DNA from: Candidatus Promineofilum glycogenicum
GTDB taxonomy: Bacteria; Chloroflexota; Anaerolineae; Promineifilales; Promineifilaceae
Assembly: GCA_016707605.1 (NCBI GenBank)
Contig: JADJHJ010000003.1
Coordinates: 496,001-560,000, forward strand
Length of the DNA: 64,000 nt
Direction: 5' to 3'
Shown: positions 44,625 to 55,351 of the stretch, one piece after another
Numbering within the stretch: the stretch's first letter is position 1
Layout: each line of letters starts with the position of its first letter
Position numbers and translations under genes: made by a program
The notes under the pieces: generated by a model
Database searches by the model: none
The model's input: only the letters and a program-made list of their open reading frames with translations
What the model was told of the DNA's origin: nothing

Positions 44625-47600
44625 ATGAGGCGATTGGGGTTCTCGCGGCCGGTTGGGGCGCTGCTGCTGGTGGGTGGGCTACTGGTGGTCGTGGCCGCCT
44701 GCGTGCTGGCGTCGCGGCTGCTGGTGGCGCTGCCGCTCTTCGGCCGAACCTCCACGCCCGCCGCGCCCGTGCGCTTCACCGCGTTGCCCACGCCCGTCGT
44801 CACCCGGCCGCAGTGGACGAGCTATACCCACACCGGGCCGATCAATGACCTGGCTCTCAGCGACGGCCTGCTATGGGCGGCCACCGACGGCGGCCTGGTC
44901 GTCTGGGACGGCGCGGGCGCATCCGTCCGCTTCGCCACGGAGCACGGCCTGGCCGCCAATCGCGTTCACAGCGTGGCCATTGGCCCCGACGGCGCGGTGT
45001 GGGCCGGCACGGCCGGCGGGCTGAGCCGCTATGACGGCCGCGCCTGGCAGAGCTTCACGACGGCCGATGGCCTGCCTGAAGATGCCGTCTCTGAGGTCGT
45101 CGTCGACCGCGATGGGCTGGTCTGGGCGGGTACGGGGTCAGGACTGGCCCGCTACGACGGCCAGGGGTGGCGTGTTTACCGTAGTAGCGGCCTCTTCGCG
45201 GCGCTGCCCGGCGACATGGTCTACGCCCTGGCCGTCGACAGCGCCAACCGGCTGTGGGTGGCCACGTCGGGCGGCCTGGTGCGGCTGGAGGGGAGCGATG
45301 GGTGCCTTTGCCCACGGCCTTTCAACGATGCCAGCTGCCCATCTCGCCCTGGACGCCGGCAGCGATGGCGCTGTCTGGGGCGCGACGGAGGCCGAGTTGG
45401 TGCGCTTTGACGGCGATACGGTGACCCCCTTCGCGTCCGCTGCCCCGTCCGAAAGGCTGCTGGCCTATCGCGTTCCCGGCCTGGCTGCCGCGTCTGACGG
45501 CGCGGTCTACGTCGCCTATGCCGGCGAAGAGCCGATCAGGCGGCTCGATCCTCTGTCGGGCGACCGCGAACTGATCGACACCGGCCCGCGCCTCGCCAGG
45601 TGGGCGGCCAATGGCGCGCTACTCCTGGACGACAGCGGCGCGCTGTGGGCCGGGGTGGGCGACAGCGTGCGACGGCTGGCGGGCGGGCAGTGGTCGGAAC
45701 TGGCCGGGCCGTCGGATCTGCCGGCCAACGTCCTAACCGACCTGGCCCACGACGGCCGGGCGCTGTGGCTGTCCTCGGTGTCAGGCATGGCCCGCTTCGA
45801 CGGCCGCTGGCAGTCATTCGGCGTGGCCGATGGCCTGCCCACCATCGACACGCGCGCCCTGGCCGTGGCCCCCGATGGCGCGCTGTGGGCCGCCTTCGAC
45901 ACGCCCCTGCGCGGCCTGGCGCGCTATGGCGCGGACGGCTGGCAGACGCTCACCTGCCCCACCGCCGCGCCGACCAGCGCCGCGATCATCGACGCCGCCC
46001 AGACGCCTGACGCCCTATGGTTCGCCACGGCCACCGGCGTCAGCCGCAGCGACGGCGTCAACTGGCGGACGTTCGACCGGCGCGACGGGCTGCCTGACGA
46101 TGCCATCACCGCCGTGGTCGCCCACGGCGACACTGTCTGGGCGGCCACGGCGCGGGGCATCGCCCGCTATGACGGCGCGTGGCGGGTCGTCAGCGACGCC
46201 CCGGCCGTCGCTCTGGCCGTCGCTTCCGGCGGCGCGCTGTGGGCCTACGACGGCCGCGAACTGTTCCGCGTTGACCAGGACGGGAGACGCGTCGCCCCGC
46301 CGCTGCCGACGACCGTGCGCGATCTGGCGGCCACCGGCGACGCCGTGTGGCTGGCCACGCCCGACGGCGCGCTGCGCTACGATGGCGTGTGGACGGTCTT
46401 CACTCCCGCTGAGGGGCTGCCGAGCATTGACGTGACGGCCATCGGCGCGGGCGATGACGGCCGCGTCTGGGCGGCGACCAGCGGCGACGAGGGTCAGATC
46501 GAGATCGTCACCTTCGACGGCGCGCGCTGGGTGGCCCACCCCAACCGCGACGTGGCCGCCGAGCAGTTGGCCGGCCGCAGTGTCCTGCGTATTCTGGCCG
46601 CGCCTGACGGCGACGTGTGGCTCGCTACCAGCGCCGGCCTGGAGCGGCTGCACGAGGGGCGCTGGTCATTGGCGAGCTTCGCCAAAGGGCTGCCGGTGGG
46701 CTACATTCGGGCGCTGGCCTGGGCCGACGATAGCGTCTGGGCCGGCACGACGACCGGACTGGTTCGGTTCGATGGGCAAAGCTGGCAGCCGGCCGAGACG
46801 CCCACGCCGGGTCAGAGTGGGACGCCGGTGACTGCCCTGGCCGTCGCGCCGACGGGCGAATTGTGGGTGGCCGAGGAGCCGGGCCGATCCGATCGGTTGC
46901 GCTTCTATGATGGGGCGGCGTGGACGATTGTGCCGCTTCCTGCGCCCACGATGTATGTCGTCCAGATGGACTTTACCGCCGCCGGTCAACTCGTGGCCGT
47001 AGTACGAGACAACGTGCGCGCTTCGGTGGGCATCTATGATGGCCAGACGTGGTCGTGGTATACCAGTGACAATCTGAGGCTGGAGCCGCAGCAGCTGGGC
47101 GCGGCCCCGGACGGCCGCCTGTGGCTGGCCGGACTGTCCGCCGACGGCGCGACCTTGCCGGAGGTCGTGGAAAGCCTGCAACCCGGCGCGCCGGAGCCGT
47201 CGCGTTCCGACCGGGCGGCGGTGGCCGTCTTCGAGCTGGGGCCGGCCGGGTTGGGCGAGGAGGTGGGCCGTTTCCATGCGCCGGACATTGCCACCGACGC
47301 CTGGCCGGGGGTGGTTCCGTTCGACCCCATCGCCTTTGGCCCGGACGGCCGCGTCTACGTCGCCGGCCACGAGGCGATCTACGTCTTCAATGGCGACGAC
47401 GTCGCCGCGCCCACGGTGACGCTGGAACTGCCGCTGCCCTTTGCGCGCCTCACGACAGACATCAGCCTGGCCCCGGACGGCCGCCTGTGGGTGGCCACCA
47501 ACGTCGGCGCGGCCGTTTGGGATGGGCGGGCGTGGCGCAGCTACTACGCCCCGCCGCGCGCGCCGGAGTGGTGGGGCAGCGTCAATACCCTGCTGCCCCG

Positions 47601-48438
47601 TGCCGACGGCGGCATCGTCCTGGGTACCGACGGCGGTGGGCTGGGACTCTACACCGGCCGCGACTTCACCGGGCTGACTGACGAGCGGGAGCGGCCGGCG
47701 GAGTGGGCGCAGATTCGCCCGCCTATCACCGCTCTGCTCTACCGCGACACGGGCGAACTGTGGGCGGCGACGGACGGCGGCGGCGTCTCCCGCCTGACGG
47801 CGACGGAGTGGCAGGTGTACATCCCCAACGCCACACTGGCCGCCGAGGTGACGGCACTGGCGGCCACAGAGGGGCGGCTGTGGCTGGGTATCAAGACGGG
47901 CCGGGTGGCGGTGGAGCCGGTGGGTGACAGTTGCCGCTTCGCCGCCGTGGAGCCGTCGGCCTGGGTCAACGACGCGCTGCGCGACCGGCAGGGCGACGTC
48001 TGGCTGGCGGTGGACGGGGAGGGTGTCCTGCGCCTGGGCGACGGGGCGGAGCCAACGCGCGAACTGACCGGTGACATCCAAAGACTGGCCTTGTCGCCCA
48101 ACGGCGAACTATGGTTTGCCGACGACCGCCAGCCGTGGCTGTTGCGCTACCGCCCCAGCGGCGGCGACGATGCCTGGAGCCGTCTGCCGCTCGATCTGAG
48201 CCTGAGCACGCCCAACATCGACACGACGACCGTGCTGGCCGTTGGCCCCGATCTCGACTTGTGGCTGGGCGGCTCGACCTATGAGCATCGCGGCCTGGTG
48301 CGCTTCAGCGGCGGCCAGTGGTCGCATTTGACAACCGCCGACGGTCTGGCCGACAATTGGGTGCTGGATGTGGTCGTGGCCCCCGATGGGGCCGTTTGGG
48401 TAGCCACGTATGGCGGACTGAGTCGCTATGAGCCGTAG
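44625..48438 (+). pseudogene. Giant membrane-anchored beta-propeller protein, one frameshift
   Basis: The first frame starts at 44625: MRRLGFSRPVGALLLVGGLL, with a membrane anchor or signal at 10-36. Propeller repeats of the two-component-regulator type follow: HSVAIGPDGAVWAGTAGGLS, SEVVVDRDGLVWAGTGSGLA. At about 45280-45310 the reading frame shifts by one base, and the repeats continue to a stop at 48438 (last unit VLDVVVAPDGAVWVATYGGL). The joined product is about 1270 residues with some 20 or more blades, probably three or more propellers, all extracytoplasmic. There is no kinase or other output domain, unlike hybrid two-component sensors with this repeat. Role unknown; ligand-binding scaffold is a guess. 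Confidence 0.78.
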
Positions 48439-48468
48439 CCTGTTGGCGCGCCGAGCGCCGAGCCACAC

Positions 48469-49471
48469 ATGAAGTACGCCACGCTGATCTACAACCCGCG
48501 CGCCGGGCAACTCACCGGGCTGACCAAAGTCGAGCCGGCGGCCGACGTCTGGCGCGCCGCCGGCTGGCGCGTGGCATTGCAGGCGACGCGCGGCCCCGGC
48601 CACGCCACCGAGTTGGCCCGCGCCGCGGCCGCGGCCGGGGTTGGTGTGGTGCTGGCCGCCGGCGGTGACGGCACGCTGGGCCAGGTGGCCGACGGGCTGG
48701 CCGGCAGCGAGACGGCGCTGGCCCCGCTGCCGATGGGCACGGCCAACGCCCTGGCCCGCGAACTTCGCTTGCCCCGCCTGCAACTCTTGGAGCCGAACGC
48801 GCCGGTCGAGGCAGCGACGGCGCTGCTGGGCGGGCGTGCAGTGGGTTGACCTCAACTACGTGCAGACGCGCGGCTGGGCCGGCCACGCCCTGCTGTGGGC
48901 GGGCATCGGCGCCGATGGCTATCTGGTGCAGCATCTGGAGCCGCGGCCGACGTGGTCGAAGCGGCTCGGCCCGGTCGGCTACAGCATCCAGGCGCTGTCC
49001 GTGCTCCACCGCCTGCCGGCCATGAACGCCGTGGTCAAGGTGGACAATCAGACAGTTGAAGGGGATTGGCTGCTCATCGTCATCAGCAACTGCCGCCTCT
49101 ACGCCGGGGGCTGGCTGCAATTGAGCAGCGACGCCGTGCTCGATGACGGCTATCTGGAGGTGTGGTTGTTTCGCGCTGGGGAGTTCTCGGCGCGGCTGAT
49201 GCCGACGCGCGTCGGCCTGATGGCCCGCTATCTGACCGGCGTCACGCTCAACTTGCAGGAGTGGGATCCGGGCGTGCTGAAACTGGTCGGCAAGCGGGTG
49301 GTGGTGGAGACGCAGCCGCGGATGCCCTGCCAGCGCGACGGCGAGACGGCCGGACACACGCCGCTGACGGCCGAGATTCGGCCGCGGGCGCTGCGGCTGC
49401 TCGTGCCCGCGGCGGCTCCGATGGCGCTCTTTGGCCGGCCGGGCGTGCCGCTGAGCGACCTCTTTCCGTAG
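48469..49471 (+). pseudogene. Diacylglycerol/lipid kinase (YegS/BmrU-like), one-base frameshift
   Basis: ATG 48469: MKYATLIYNPRAG. The ATP-binding loop is LAAGGDGTLGQVADGL, then PLPMGTANALARELRL. At about 48834 one extra base interrupts the frame, giving a stop at 48849. The true continuation VQWVDLNYVQTRGWAGHALL, GIGADGYLVQHLE and a beta-sandwich C-terminus run to 49471. Restored length about 333 residues, typical for lipid kinases, which phosphorylate diacylglycerol or similar lipids. Insertion in a G/C run again suggests a base-call error. Confidence 0.82.
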
Positions 49472-49563
49472 GGCGATTTGCCAAATCGCCTCTTCCCGTA
49501 GAGCGATTCTCCCGAATCGCCAACTACCGTCTTCCCCTGACAGGGCGATTTGCCAAATCGCCC
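49472..49563. repeat. Cluster of GGCGATTTGCCAAATCGCC palindromes
   Basis: GGCGATTTGCCAAATCGCC at 49472-49490, GCGATTCTCCCGAATCGC at 49503-49520, and a 21-bp version at 49543-49563 followed by TAC; the first is preceded by GTA at the gene end. Three units in 92 bases. Confidence 0.85.
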
Positions 49564-49601
49564 TACACAATGCCCTCAGGTTGACGTAAACTAACCGAAC
49601 T

Positions 49602-50648
49602 ATGGATAGAATCGACTTCCGGTCGGACACCGTCAGTTGGCCGACGCCGGCGATGCGCGAGGCAATGGCCAGCGCGCGCGTGGGCGACGACGTCTACGGC
49701 GAAGACCCGACCGTCAACGAATTGGAAGCGCTGGCCGCGGCCCGCGTCGGCAAAGAGGCCGGGCTGTTCGTCAGCAGCGGCACGATGGGCAATCTGGCCG
49801 CCGTGCTGGCCCACGCCGGGCGGGGTGACGAGGCCATTCTGGGTGAAGACAGCCACGTCTTCTGCTGGGAAGCGGGCGGCATGGCTGCGCTGGGCGGGGT
49901 GATGCCCCACCCGCTGCCGACCGACGCCATCGGCCGTATGGCCCCCGGCGCGGTCGAGGACGCCATACGCTGGGACGACCCCCACGTGGCGCGCAGCCGC
50001 CTGGTGCTGCTGGAGAATAGCTATGGCGGCAAGCACGGCTACCCGCTGCCGCCGGAGTATCTGGCGTCCATCGCCGCCGTGGCCCGGCGGTACGGGCTGG
50101 CGCTGCACATGGACGGCGCGCGGCTGTTCAACGCGGCCGTGGCCCAGAACATCGACGCCGCGGAGCTAACGCGCCACGTCGATTCGGTGACGTTCTGCCT
50201 CAGCAAGGGGCTGTGCGCGCCGGTCGGCTCGGTGTTGTGCGGCTCGGCCGACTTCATCCACCACGCCCGCCGGGCGCGCAAGATTCTCGGCGGCGGCATG
50301 CGCCAGGCGGGCATTCTGGCCGCGGCCGGCATCGTCGCCCTGAACGAGATGATCGAGCGCCTGGCCGACGACCACGCCCACGCCCGGCTGCTGGCCGAGG
50401 GGCTGGCGCAACTGCCCGGCGCGCGCGTCAACGTGGACATGGTGCGCACCAACATGGTCTTCTTTGAACTGGCCGACGACGTGGCGTTGTCGTCGGAGCA
50501 GGTGGCCGACCGGCTGCGCGAGACGGCCAACGTCTGGCTGGGAACCAACGGCCCGCGCGGCTTCCGGGCCGTGACTCATTACTGGATTGACGCCAACGAT
50601 GTACGGGTATTGCTGAGTGGGTTGGAAAGCGTGCTGGCGCAAAGCTAA
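49602..50648 (+). CDS. ltaE: Low-specificity L-threonine aldolase
   Basis: 348 residues. PLP fold type I; VTFCLSKGLCAPVGSVLCG holds Lys202, the PLP-binding lysine. DRIDFRSDTVSWPTPAMREA, GDDVYGEDPTVNELE and GLALHMDGARLFNA are family signatures. Splits L-threonine/allo-threonine to glycine and acetaldehyde. Single gene; followed 36 bases on by the kinase gene. Confidence 0.95.
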   Translation: MDRIDFRSDTVSWPTPAMREAMASARVGDDVYGEDPTVNELEALAAARVGKEAGLFVSSGTMGNLAAVLAHAGRGDEAILGEDSHVFCWEAGGMAALGGVMPHPLPTDAIGRMAPGAVEDAIRWDDPHVARSRLVLLENSYGGKHGYPLPPEYLASIAAVARRYGLALHMDGARLFNAAVAQNIDAAELTRHVDSVTFCLSKGLCAPVGSVLCGSADFIHHARRARKILGGGMRQAGILAAAGIVALNEMIERLADDHAHARLLAEGLAQLPGARVNVDMVRTNMVFFELADDVALSSEQVADRLRETANVWLGTNGPRGFRAVTHYWIDANDVRVLLSGLESVLAQS

Positions 50649-50684
50649 GTTCGGCCGCGCCGGCTGTTCGTTGTGGAGGAGTGG

Positions 50685-53600
50685 ATGACCAACCTCATCG
50701 GTCAAACCCTGAATAAGCGCTACCGCCTCGACGCCCTGCTGGGCGACGGCGGTATGGGCACGGTCTATCGCGCCGCCGATCTCAACCTGGAGCGGCAAGT
50801 GGCGATCAAGCTGATGCACAGCCACTTCGCCCGCCAGGAGGAGTTTCGCGCCCGGCTGGTGCAGGAGGCGCGCACGTCGGCGCAACTCGACCACCCATCC
50901 ATCGTGCGCGTTTATGACTTTGGCGATTCGGAGTTGGGGCTGTTCATCGCCATGGAGTACGTGGACGGCGGTAGCCTGCGCGATCACCTGCGCCGCCTGC
51001 AACGCTTGCAGAAGTACCTGCCGCTGGCCCAATGCCTGCAAATCGGCATCCAGATCGCCGAGGCGCTCGACTACGCCCACCGGCGCAAGATCATCCACCG
51101 CGACGTGAAGCCGGGCAACATCATCCTCAAGCGGCTGAGCCGGCCCGACGAGGCCGGCGCGCAGCCCTTCCGCGCTCTGCTGACCGACTTCGGCCTGGTG
51201 AAGCTGCAAGAGGGCACTAGCCTGACCCAGAGCGGGGCGACCGTCGGCACGCCGACCTACATGTCGCCGGAGCAGTGCGAGGGGCGAGAGCTGGACGGGC
51301 GTTCCGACCTATATTCGCTGGGCATCGTCCTCTACGAACTGGTGGCCAACAAGCTACCCTTCACCTTCCAGACGCTATCGGAAGCCATCACTGCCCACCA
51401 TAACAACCTCCAGCCGGCCATCGCCAGCAGTTTGCGCCCCGAAGTGCCGCCCATCATCGATACGCTGCTGACCAAGGCCATGTCCAAGAGGCCCGACCAG
51501 CGCTTCGCCACCGGGGCGGAGATGGCCGACGCGCTGCGTAGCGCCTTTGTCGCCCTGGAGGGGCTGCCGACGCGGGTCATGCTGCACCAGGAGTTGGACA
51601 TTCTCGACCAGGTGGCCGAGCCGCCGGTCGGCTTCGAGCTGCAAATCCGCACCCCCGGCCACGCCGACAGCCTCGTGCCTCTGACGCGGGCCGTGGTCAC
51701 TCTGGGCCGCAATCTGGACAACGACATCGTCCTGCCGGCCGACGGCGTCTCGCGCCACCACACGCGCCTCCAGGCGACCTCGCTGGGCTGGGAAGTGGTC
51801 GACCTGGGCGGCGTCAACGGCACGTGGCTGAACGAGCACCGCTTGCGGCCGGAAGAGCCGACGCCGCTGACGGTCGGCTCGGTGTTACGCATCGGGCCAT
51901 ACGAGATGATCTTGCAGGGGCCGGAAGCGCCGTTGATGCCGGAGGATAAGGGGACGCCCATCTCCGCGCCCATTACGCCTGGACTACCGGCCGGCACGAC
52001 CTTGGCGCGCGTGTCATCTTCATCGGGATTAATGCAATCGTCTCCGCCGGGCACGCCGGTCGCGGAGCAGACCACACCCGCGCCGTCGCGCCCGCCCGCG
52101 CCGCTGGCCATCCACATGGCCCGCGACAAGATCGTCGCCGACCCGGGCCAGCGCGTCGAGGTCAAAGTCGACGTGGAGAACCGCGGCGACCAGGAAGACC
52201 GGGTGACGCTGAGCGTGCAGGGCATCGACCCCGCCTGGGTCGAAGTGCCGGAGTCGTTCGTCGTCGTGCCGCCGCGACAGACTGTCTCCATCCCCTTCGC
52301 CATTTCGGCCCCACGCCGCCGCGGCACGCCTTCGGGGCGGCAGCGGTTGCGCATCGACATCAAATCGCAGCGCTACCCCGACGCCCGCGTGGGGGCCACG
52401 GCCTCGCTGACTGTGGGGGCGTTCGTGGCCTTTGAAGCCGACATGAACCCGACCGAGGTGCGGCTGCCGGGCCGGACGGTGGTGACGATCCACAATACGG
52501 GCAACGCCGCGGCGTCGTTCAACGTCGTCGGGCGCGACTTGCAGCAGTTCGTCCGCTTCCGCGGCGAGCGCGAGGGCATCGCCTTGCAGCCCAATCAGAC
52601 GGCCAACGTCGAGTTGGTGCTGGAGATGCGCGAGACGAACCTCTTTGGCGAGGAAGACGCCTACCCGTTTGAGGTCGAGGTCTCGGCCGGGCCGTCGGCG
52701 CGCCAGGTGTTGCCGGGCGAGGCCATCGCCCGGTCGATCATTCCCACGCCGTGGCTTTATCTGCTGCTGGGCCTGCTCGTCTTCGGTTGCGTGCTGGCCG
52801 GGCTGGCCCTGGCGTCGAACTGGGGGCGCTTTCTGGGCATCGGCGAAGCGCCGACGGCCACGCCGACCATCTCGATCGATCAGATTGGGGCGACGCAGAC
52901 CGCGGCGGCCTTCATCCAGACTGTCGTCGTAGCCACGCAGAGCGGCGCAGCGACGCAAGTGGCCGGGACGGCGATTGTGGAAGGCGACACCGACCTCGAC
53001 GGCCTGACCAATTCACAGGAGACGGCGTTGGGCATCGACCCCAACAACGCCGACAGCGACTCCGACGGGCTGAAAGATGGCGACGAGGTGCTGATCTACA
53101 CGACTGACCCGAAAGTCCGCGACAGCGACAACGACCTGCTGGGCGACTTTGACGAGGTCAACACCTATAAGACCAACCCGCGCGCCAACGACACCGACGG
53201 CGACCGCATTGCCGATGGGCTGGAGGTGGCGCAGAGCACCGACCCGCTGGTTCCCAACCCGCCGACGGCCACGCCCCCGACGCCCAATCCGACGTCGCCG
53301 CCGCCCACGGCCACCTGGACGCCCATCCCGACCGTCGCCGCGGCGACGGCCACGCCGACGTGGACGCCCATCCCCTCGGTTACGGCCACGTGGACGCCGC
53401 CGGCGACGGCCACGTCCACCGTCGTCCCGGCCACGGCTACGCCGACCATTGCCCCGCCGGCGCTGCCGGGGTTGGTCTGCATTCCGGCCGCGCCGGTCAT
53501 CGACGGCGTGTTGTCGGCCGGGGAGTGGCCGGCCCAGCCGACGTTCACCTTCCAGCCGACCGTCAGCGGCGACGCGCGGATTGTGCGCGTCTATGCCGTG

Positions 53601-54029
53601 CGCGACGCCGGGCGGCTCTTCCTGGGCTTCCTGATCAACGACGCGGCCAGCGAACCGACCGACTCGGTGCGGCTCTACATCGACACGACCAACAACGGCG
53701 GCGACGGCGACACGGCCGACCGCTTCTTCCAGGTGGCGCGCGACGGCACGCGGCTGCTGTGGGCCGGCGTCGGCAGCAACGCCGATGGCCAGGAGTGGAA
53801 CTCCAACTACACCAGCAGCAACTGGACGGCGGCCGTCGGCGAGCCGGGCAACGGCCAGTGGGTGGTGGAGATGCAGATCGACGCCGTGGCCGAGTTGGGC
53901 GCGCTGTCCGATCCGTTCGGCCTGATGGCCCAGGTGCTCTACACCGGCGACCTGGCCAGCTACCCCTCGACGGCCTCCTCTAGCCAGGCCAACACGTGGC
54001 AGGACATCGACAACGTGCTCTGCCCCTAG
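50685..54029 (+). CDS. Transmembrane Ser/Thr protein kinase with FHA domain, Ca-binding repeats and carbohydrate-binding-like domain
   Basis: 1114 residues; ATG 50685 with GGAGGAG five bases ahead decides the start. 1-295: Hanks-type kinase, Gly loop LLGDGGMGTVY, Lys42, HRD at 138-140, DFG at 168-170, MSPEQ; appears active. 320-415: FHA domain with GRNLDNDIVL, SRHH and NGTWLN, a phosphothreonine reader. About 470-680: beta domains like NEW3/alpha-galactosidase-associated type, with VKVDVENRGDQEDRVTLSVQ. 688-708: single membrane helix. 765-855: four D-x-D-x-D-G calcium loops (DTDLDGLTNSQE, DSDSDGLKDGDE, DSDNDLLGDFDE, DTDGDRIADGLE). 855-925: Pro/Thr linker. 930-1113: CBM9/DOMON-like sandwich starting VIDGVLSAGEWP. 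Extracytoplasmic Ca/glycan sensing coupled to inside kinase is the inference. The order with FHA before the helix is unusual. Confidence 0.9.
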   Translation: MTNLIGQTLNKRYRLDALLGDGGMGTVYRAADLNLERQVAIKLMHSHFARQEEFRARLVQEARTSAQLDHPSIVRVYDFGDSELGLFIAMEYVDGGSLRDHLRRLQRLQKYLPLAQCLQIGIQIAEALDYAHRRKIIHRDVKPGNIILKRLSRPDEAGAQPFRALLTDFGLVKLQEGTSLTQSGATVGTPTYMSPEQCEGRELDGRSDLYSLGIVLYELVANKLPFTFQTLSEAITAHHNNLQPAIASSLRPEVPPIIDTLLTKAMSKRPDQRFATGAEMADALRSAFVALEGLPTRVMLHQELDILDQVAEPPVGFELQIRTPGHADSLVPLTRAVVTLGRNLDNDIVLPADGVSRHHTRLQATSLGWEVVDLGGVNGTWLNEHRLRPEEPTPLTVGSVLRIGPYEMILQGPEAPLMPEDKGTPISAPITPGLPAGTTLARVSSSSGLMQSSPPGTPVAEQTTPAPSRPPAPLAIHMARDKIVADPGQRVEVKVDVENRGDQEDRVTLSVQGIDPAWVEVPESFVVVPPRQTVSIPFAISAPRRRGTPSGRQRLRIDIKSQRYPDARVGATASLTVGAFVAFEADMNPTEVRLPGRTVVTIHNTGNAAASFNVVGRDLQQFVRFRGEREGIALQPNQTANVELVLEMRETNLFGEEDAYPFEVEVSAGPSARQVLPGEAIARSIIPTPWLYLLLGLLVFGCVLAGLALASNWGRFLGIGEAPTATPTISIDQIGATQTAAAFIQTVVVATQSGAATQVAGTAIVEGDTDLDGLTNSQETALGIDPNNADSDSDGLKDGDEVLIYTTDPKVRDSDNDLLGDFDEVNTYKTNPRANDTDGDRIADGLEVAQSTDPLVPNPPTATPPTPNPTSPPPTATWTPIPTVAAATATPTWTPIPSVTATWTPPATATSTVVPATATPTIAPPALPGLVCIPAAPVIDGVLSAGEWPAQPTFTFQPTVSGDARIVRVYAVRDAGRLFLGFLINDAASEPTDSVRLYIDTTNNGGDGDTADRFFQVARDGTRLLWAGVGSNADGQEWNSNYTSSNWTAAVGEPGNGQWVVEMQIDAVAELGALSDPFGLMAQVLYTGDLASYPSTASSSQANTWQDIDNVLCP

Positions 54030-54098
54030 AAGAGGTCCAGGTTCCGGGGCGGGGCCGGGAAGCGTGCCTTCCCGGCCCCGGCCTGGGCCTGGCCTCTT
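54030..54098 (+). terminator. Strong hairpin after the kinase gene
   Basis: GGGGCCGGGAAG (54051-54062) pairs perfectly with 54068-54079 over a 5-base loop; an outer AAGAGG/CCTCTT pair closes it. No T-run, so it may be a pause or mRNA-stabilising hairpin rather than an intrinsic terminator. Confidence 0.5.
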
Positions 54099-54118
54099 AA
54101 TGCACCAGTTAGGATTTT

Positions 54119-55351
54119 ATGCACCAAGTAGCTGTCAACGATCTGTCGCCGCGCGCCCGCGCGCGGGGGCTGCGCACCGTGCTGGCGGTGTGGTTTCTCA
54201 TGAACGCGGGCTTCTTCCTGATCATCCCGCTGCTGTCGGTTCACTACGTGGATCGGCTGGGCTGGGCGGCGGCGTTCATCGGGCTGGTGCTGGCCGTGCG
54301 CCAGTTCGCCCAGCAAGGGCTGACCATCTTCGGCGGGGCGCTGGCCGACCGCTTCGGCCCGCGGCGGCTCATCCTGTTCGGCGTGCTCATCCGCGCCGTC
54401 AGCTTCGTCGTGATGGGCTTCGCCACTGTGCCCTGGCTCCTCTTGCTGTCGGGGCTGCTGGCGGCGTTGGGCGGGGCGCTGTTCGACGCGCCCATCCGGG
54501 CCACACTGGCCACGCTGGCCCCGGAAGAGGAACTGACGGCCGTCTACGGCCGTCTGGGCATCCTGCAAAACGTGGCCCGCACCATCGGCCCGCTCATCGG
54601 AGCCTATCTGATCCGCTTCGACTTCCAGATGGTCGGGCTGGCCTCGGCGGCCTTCTTCGCCGTGGCCTTCGTCGTCACCCTGCTCTTCCTGCCGCCCATC
54701 AGCGTGTGCAGCGAGCCGCAGACAGTGCGCGCCGGGCTGCGGCTGGCCGCCGGCGACCGGCCGTTCGTCATCTTCACCCTGCTCCTCATGGGCTTCTGGT
54801 TCATGTGGGTGCAACTGTCCATCGCCATGCCGCTGGAGATTCGCGCCCTGACCGGGCAGGACAGCAGCGTCGGGCTGATGTTCACCGTCAGCGCCGTGCT
54901 GGCCATTGTGCTGCAAGCGCCGGCGCTGCGCCTGACCGAGCGCCACTTCCAACCAATGGCCACGATCATCCTGGGCGTGGTCAGCATGGCTCTGGGCATG
55001 GGTCTCATCGGCCTGGGGCACGGGCTGGTCGCCTTCTACGGCGGGCTGTTCTTCTTCTCGCTGGGCACGGTGCTGGCCATGCCCAACGCGCAGACGGTGA
55101 CGGCCGAGATGTCGGACGACCGGGCGCGGGGGGCGTACTTCGGCGTCAACTCCCTGGCGATGGCCGTCGGCGGCGGTCTGGGCCACATCCTGGGCGGCAC
55201 ACTGGTTGACGTAGCCGCGGCCCGCGGCGCGCCGGCGCTGCCGTGGCTGGTCTTCGCCGGGGCGGGCGGGCTGACGGCCGTGGGGCTGGCCCTGTTCTAC
55301 TGGCTGAGGAACCGGCCGCCGGCGCTCCGGCTCATGCAGCACCCCGGTTGA
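54119..55351 (+). CDS. MFS transporter
   Basis: 410 residues, 12 membrane helices. MFS motif A is GGALADRFGPRRLI between helices 2 and 3. N-terminal stretch VAVNDLSPRARARGLRTVLA is cytoplasmic. The pattern resembles MdtH/YceL-like drug:H+ antiporters, but substrate cannot be told. TTAGGATTTT precedes the ATG. Its 3' end overlaps the convergent DinB gene by 20 bases (55332-55351). Confidence 0.9.
   Translation: MHQVAVNDLSPRARARGLRTVLAVWFLMNAGFFLIIPLLSVHYVDRLGWAAAFIGLVLAVRQFAQQGLTIFGGALADRFGPRRLILFGVLIRAVSFVVMGFATVPWLLLLSGLLAALGGALFDAPIRATLATLAPEEELTAVYGRLGILQNVARTIGPLIGAYLIRFDFQMVGLASAAFFAVAFVVTLLFLPPISVCSEPQTVRAGLRLAAGDRPFVIFTLLLMGFWFMWVQLSIAMPLEIRALTGQDSSVGLMFTVSAVLAIVLQAPALRLTERHFQPMATIILGVVSMALGMGLIGLGHGLVAFYGGLFFFSLGTVLAMPNAQTVTAEMSDDRARGAYFGVNSLAMAVGGGLGHILGGTLVDVAAARGAPALPWLVFAGAGGLTAVGLALFYWLRNRPPALRLMQHPG

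Noticed and set aside
46666..48081. 471-residue open frame antisense to the propeller gene
   Set aside because: Shadow of repeated propeller codons.
53270..53460. Tandem DNA repeat in the kinase gene
   Set aside because: It is the codon bias of a Pro/Thr linker (GCCACG, ACGCCC wording), not a separate element.
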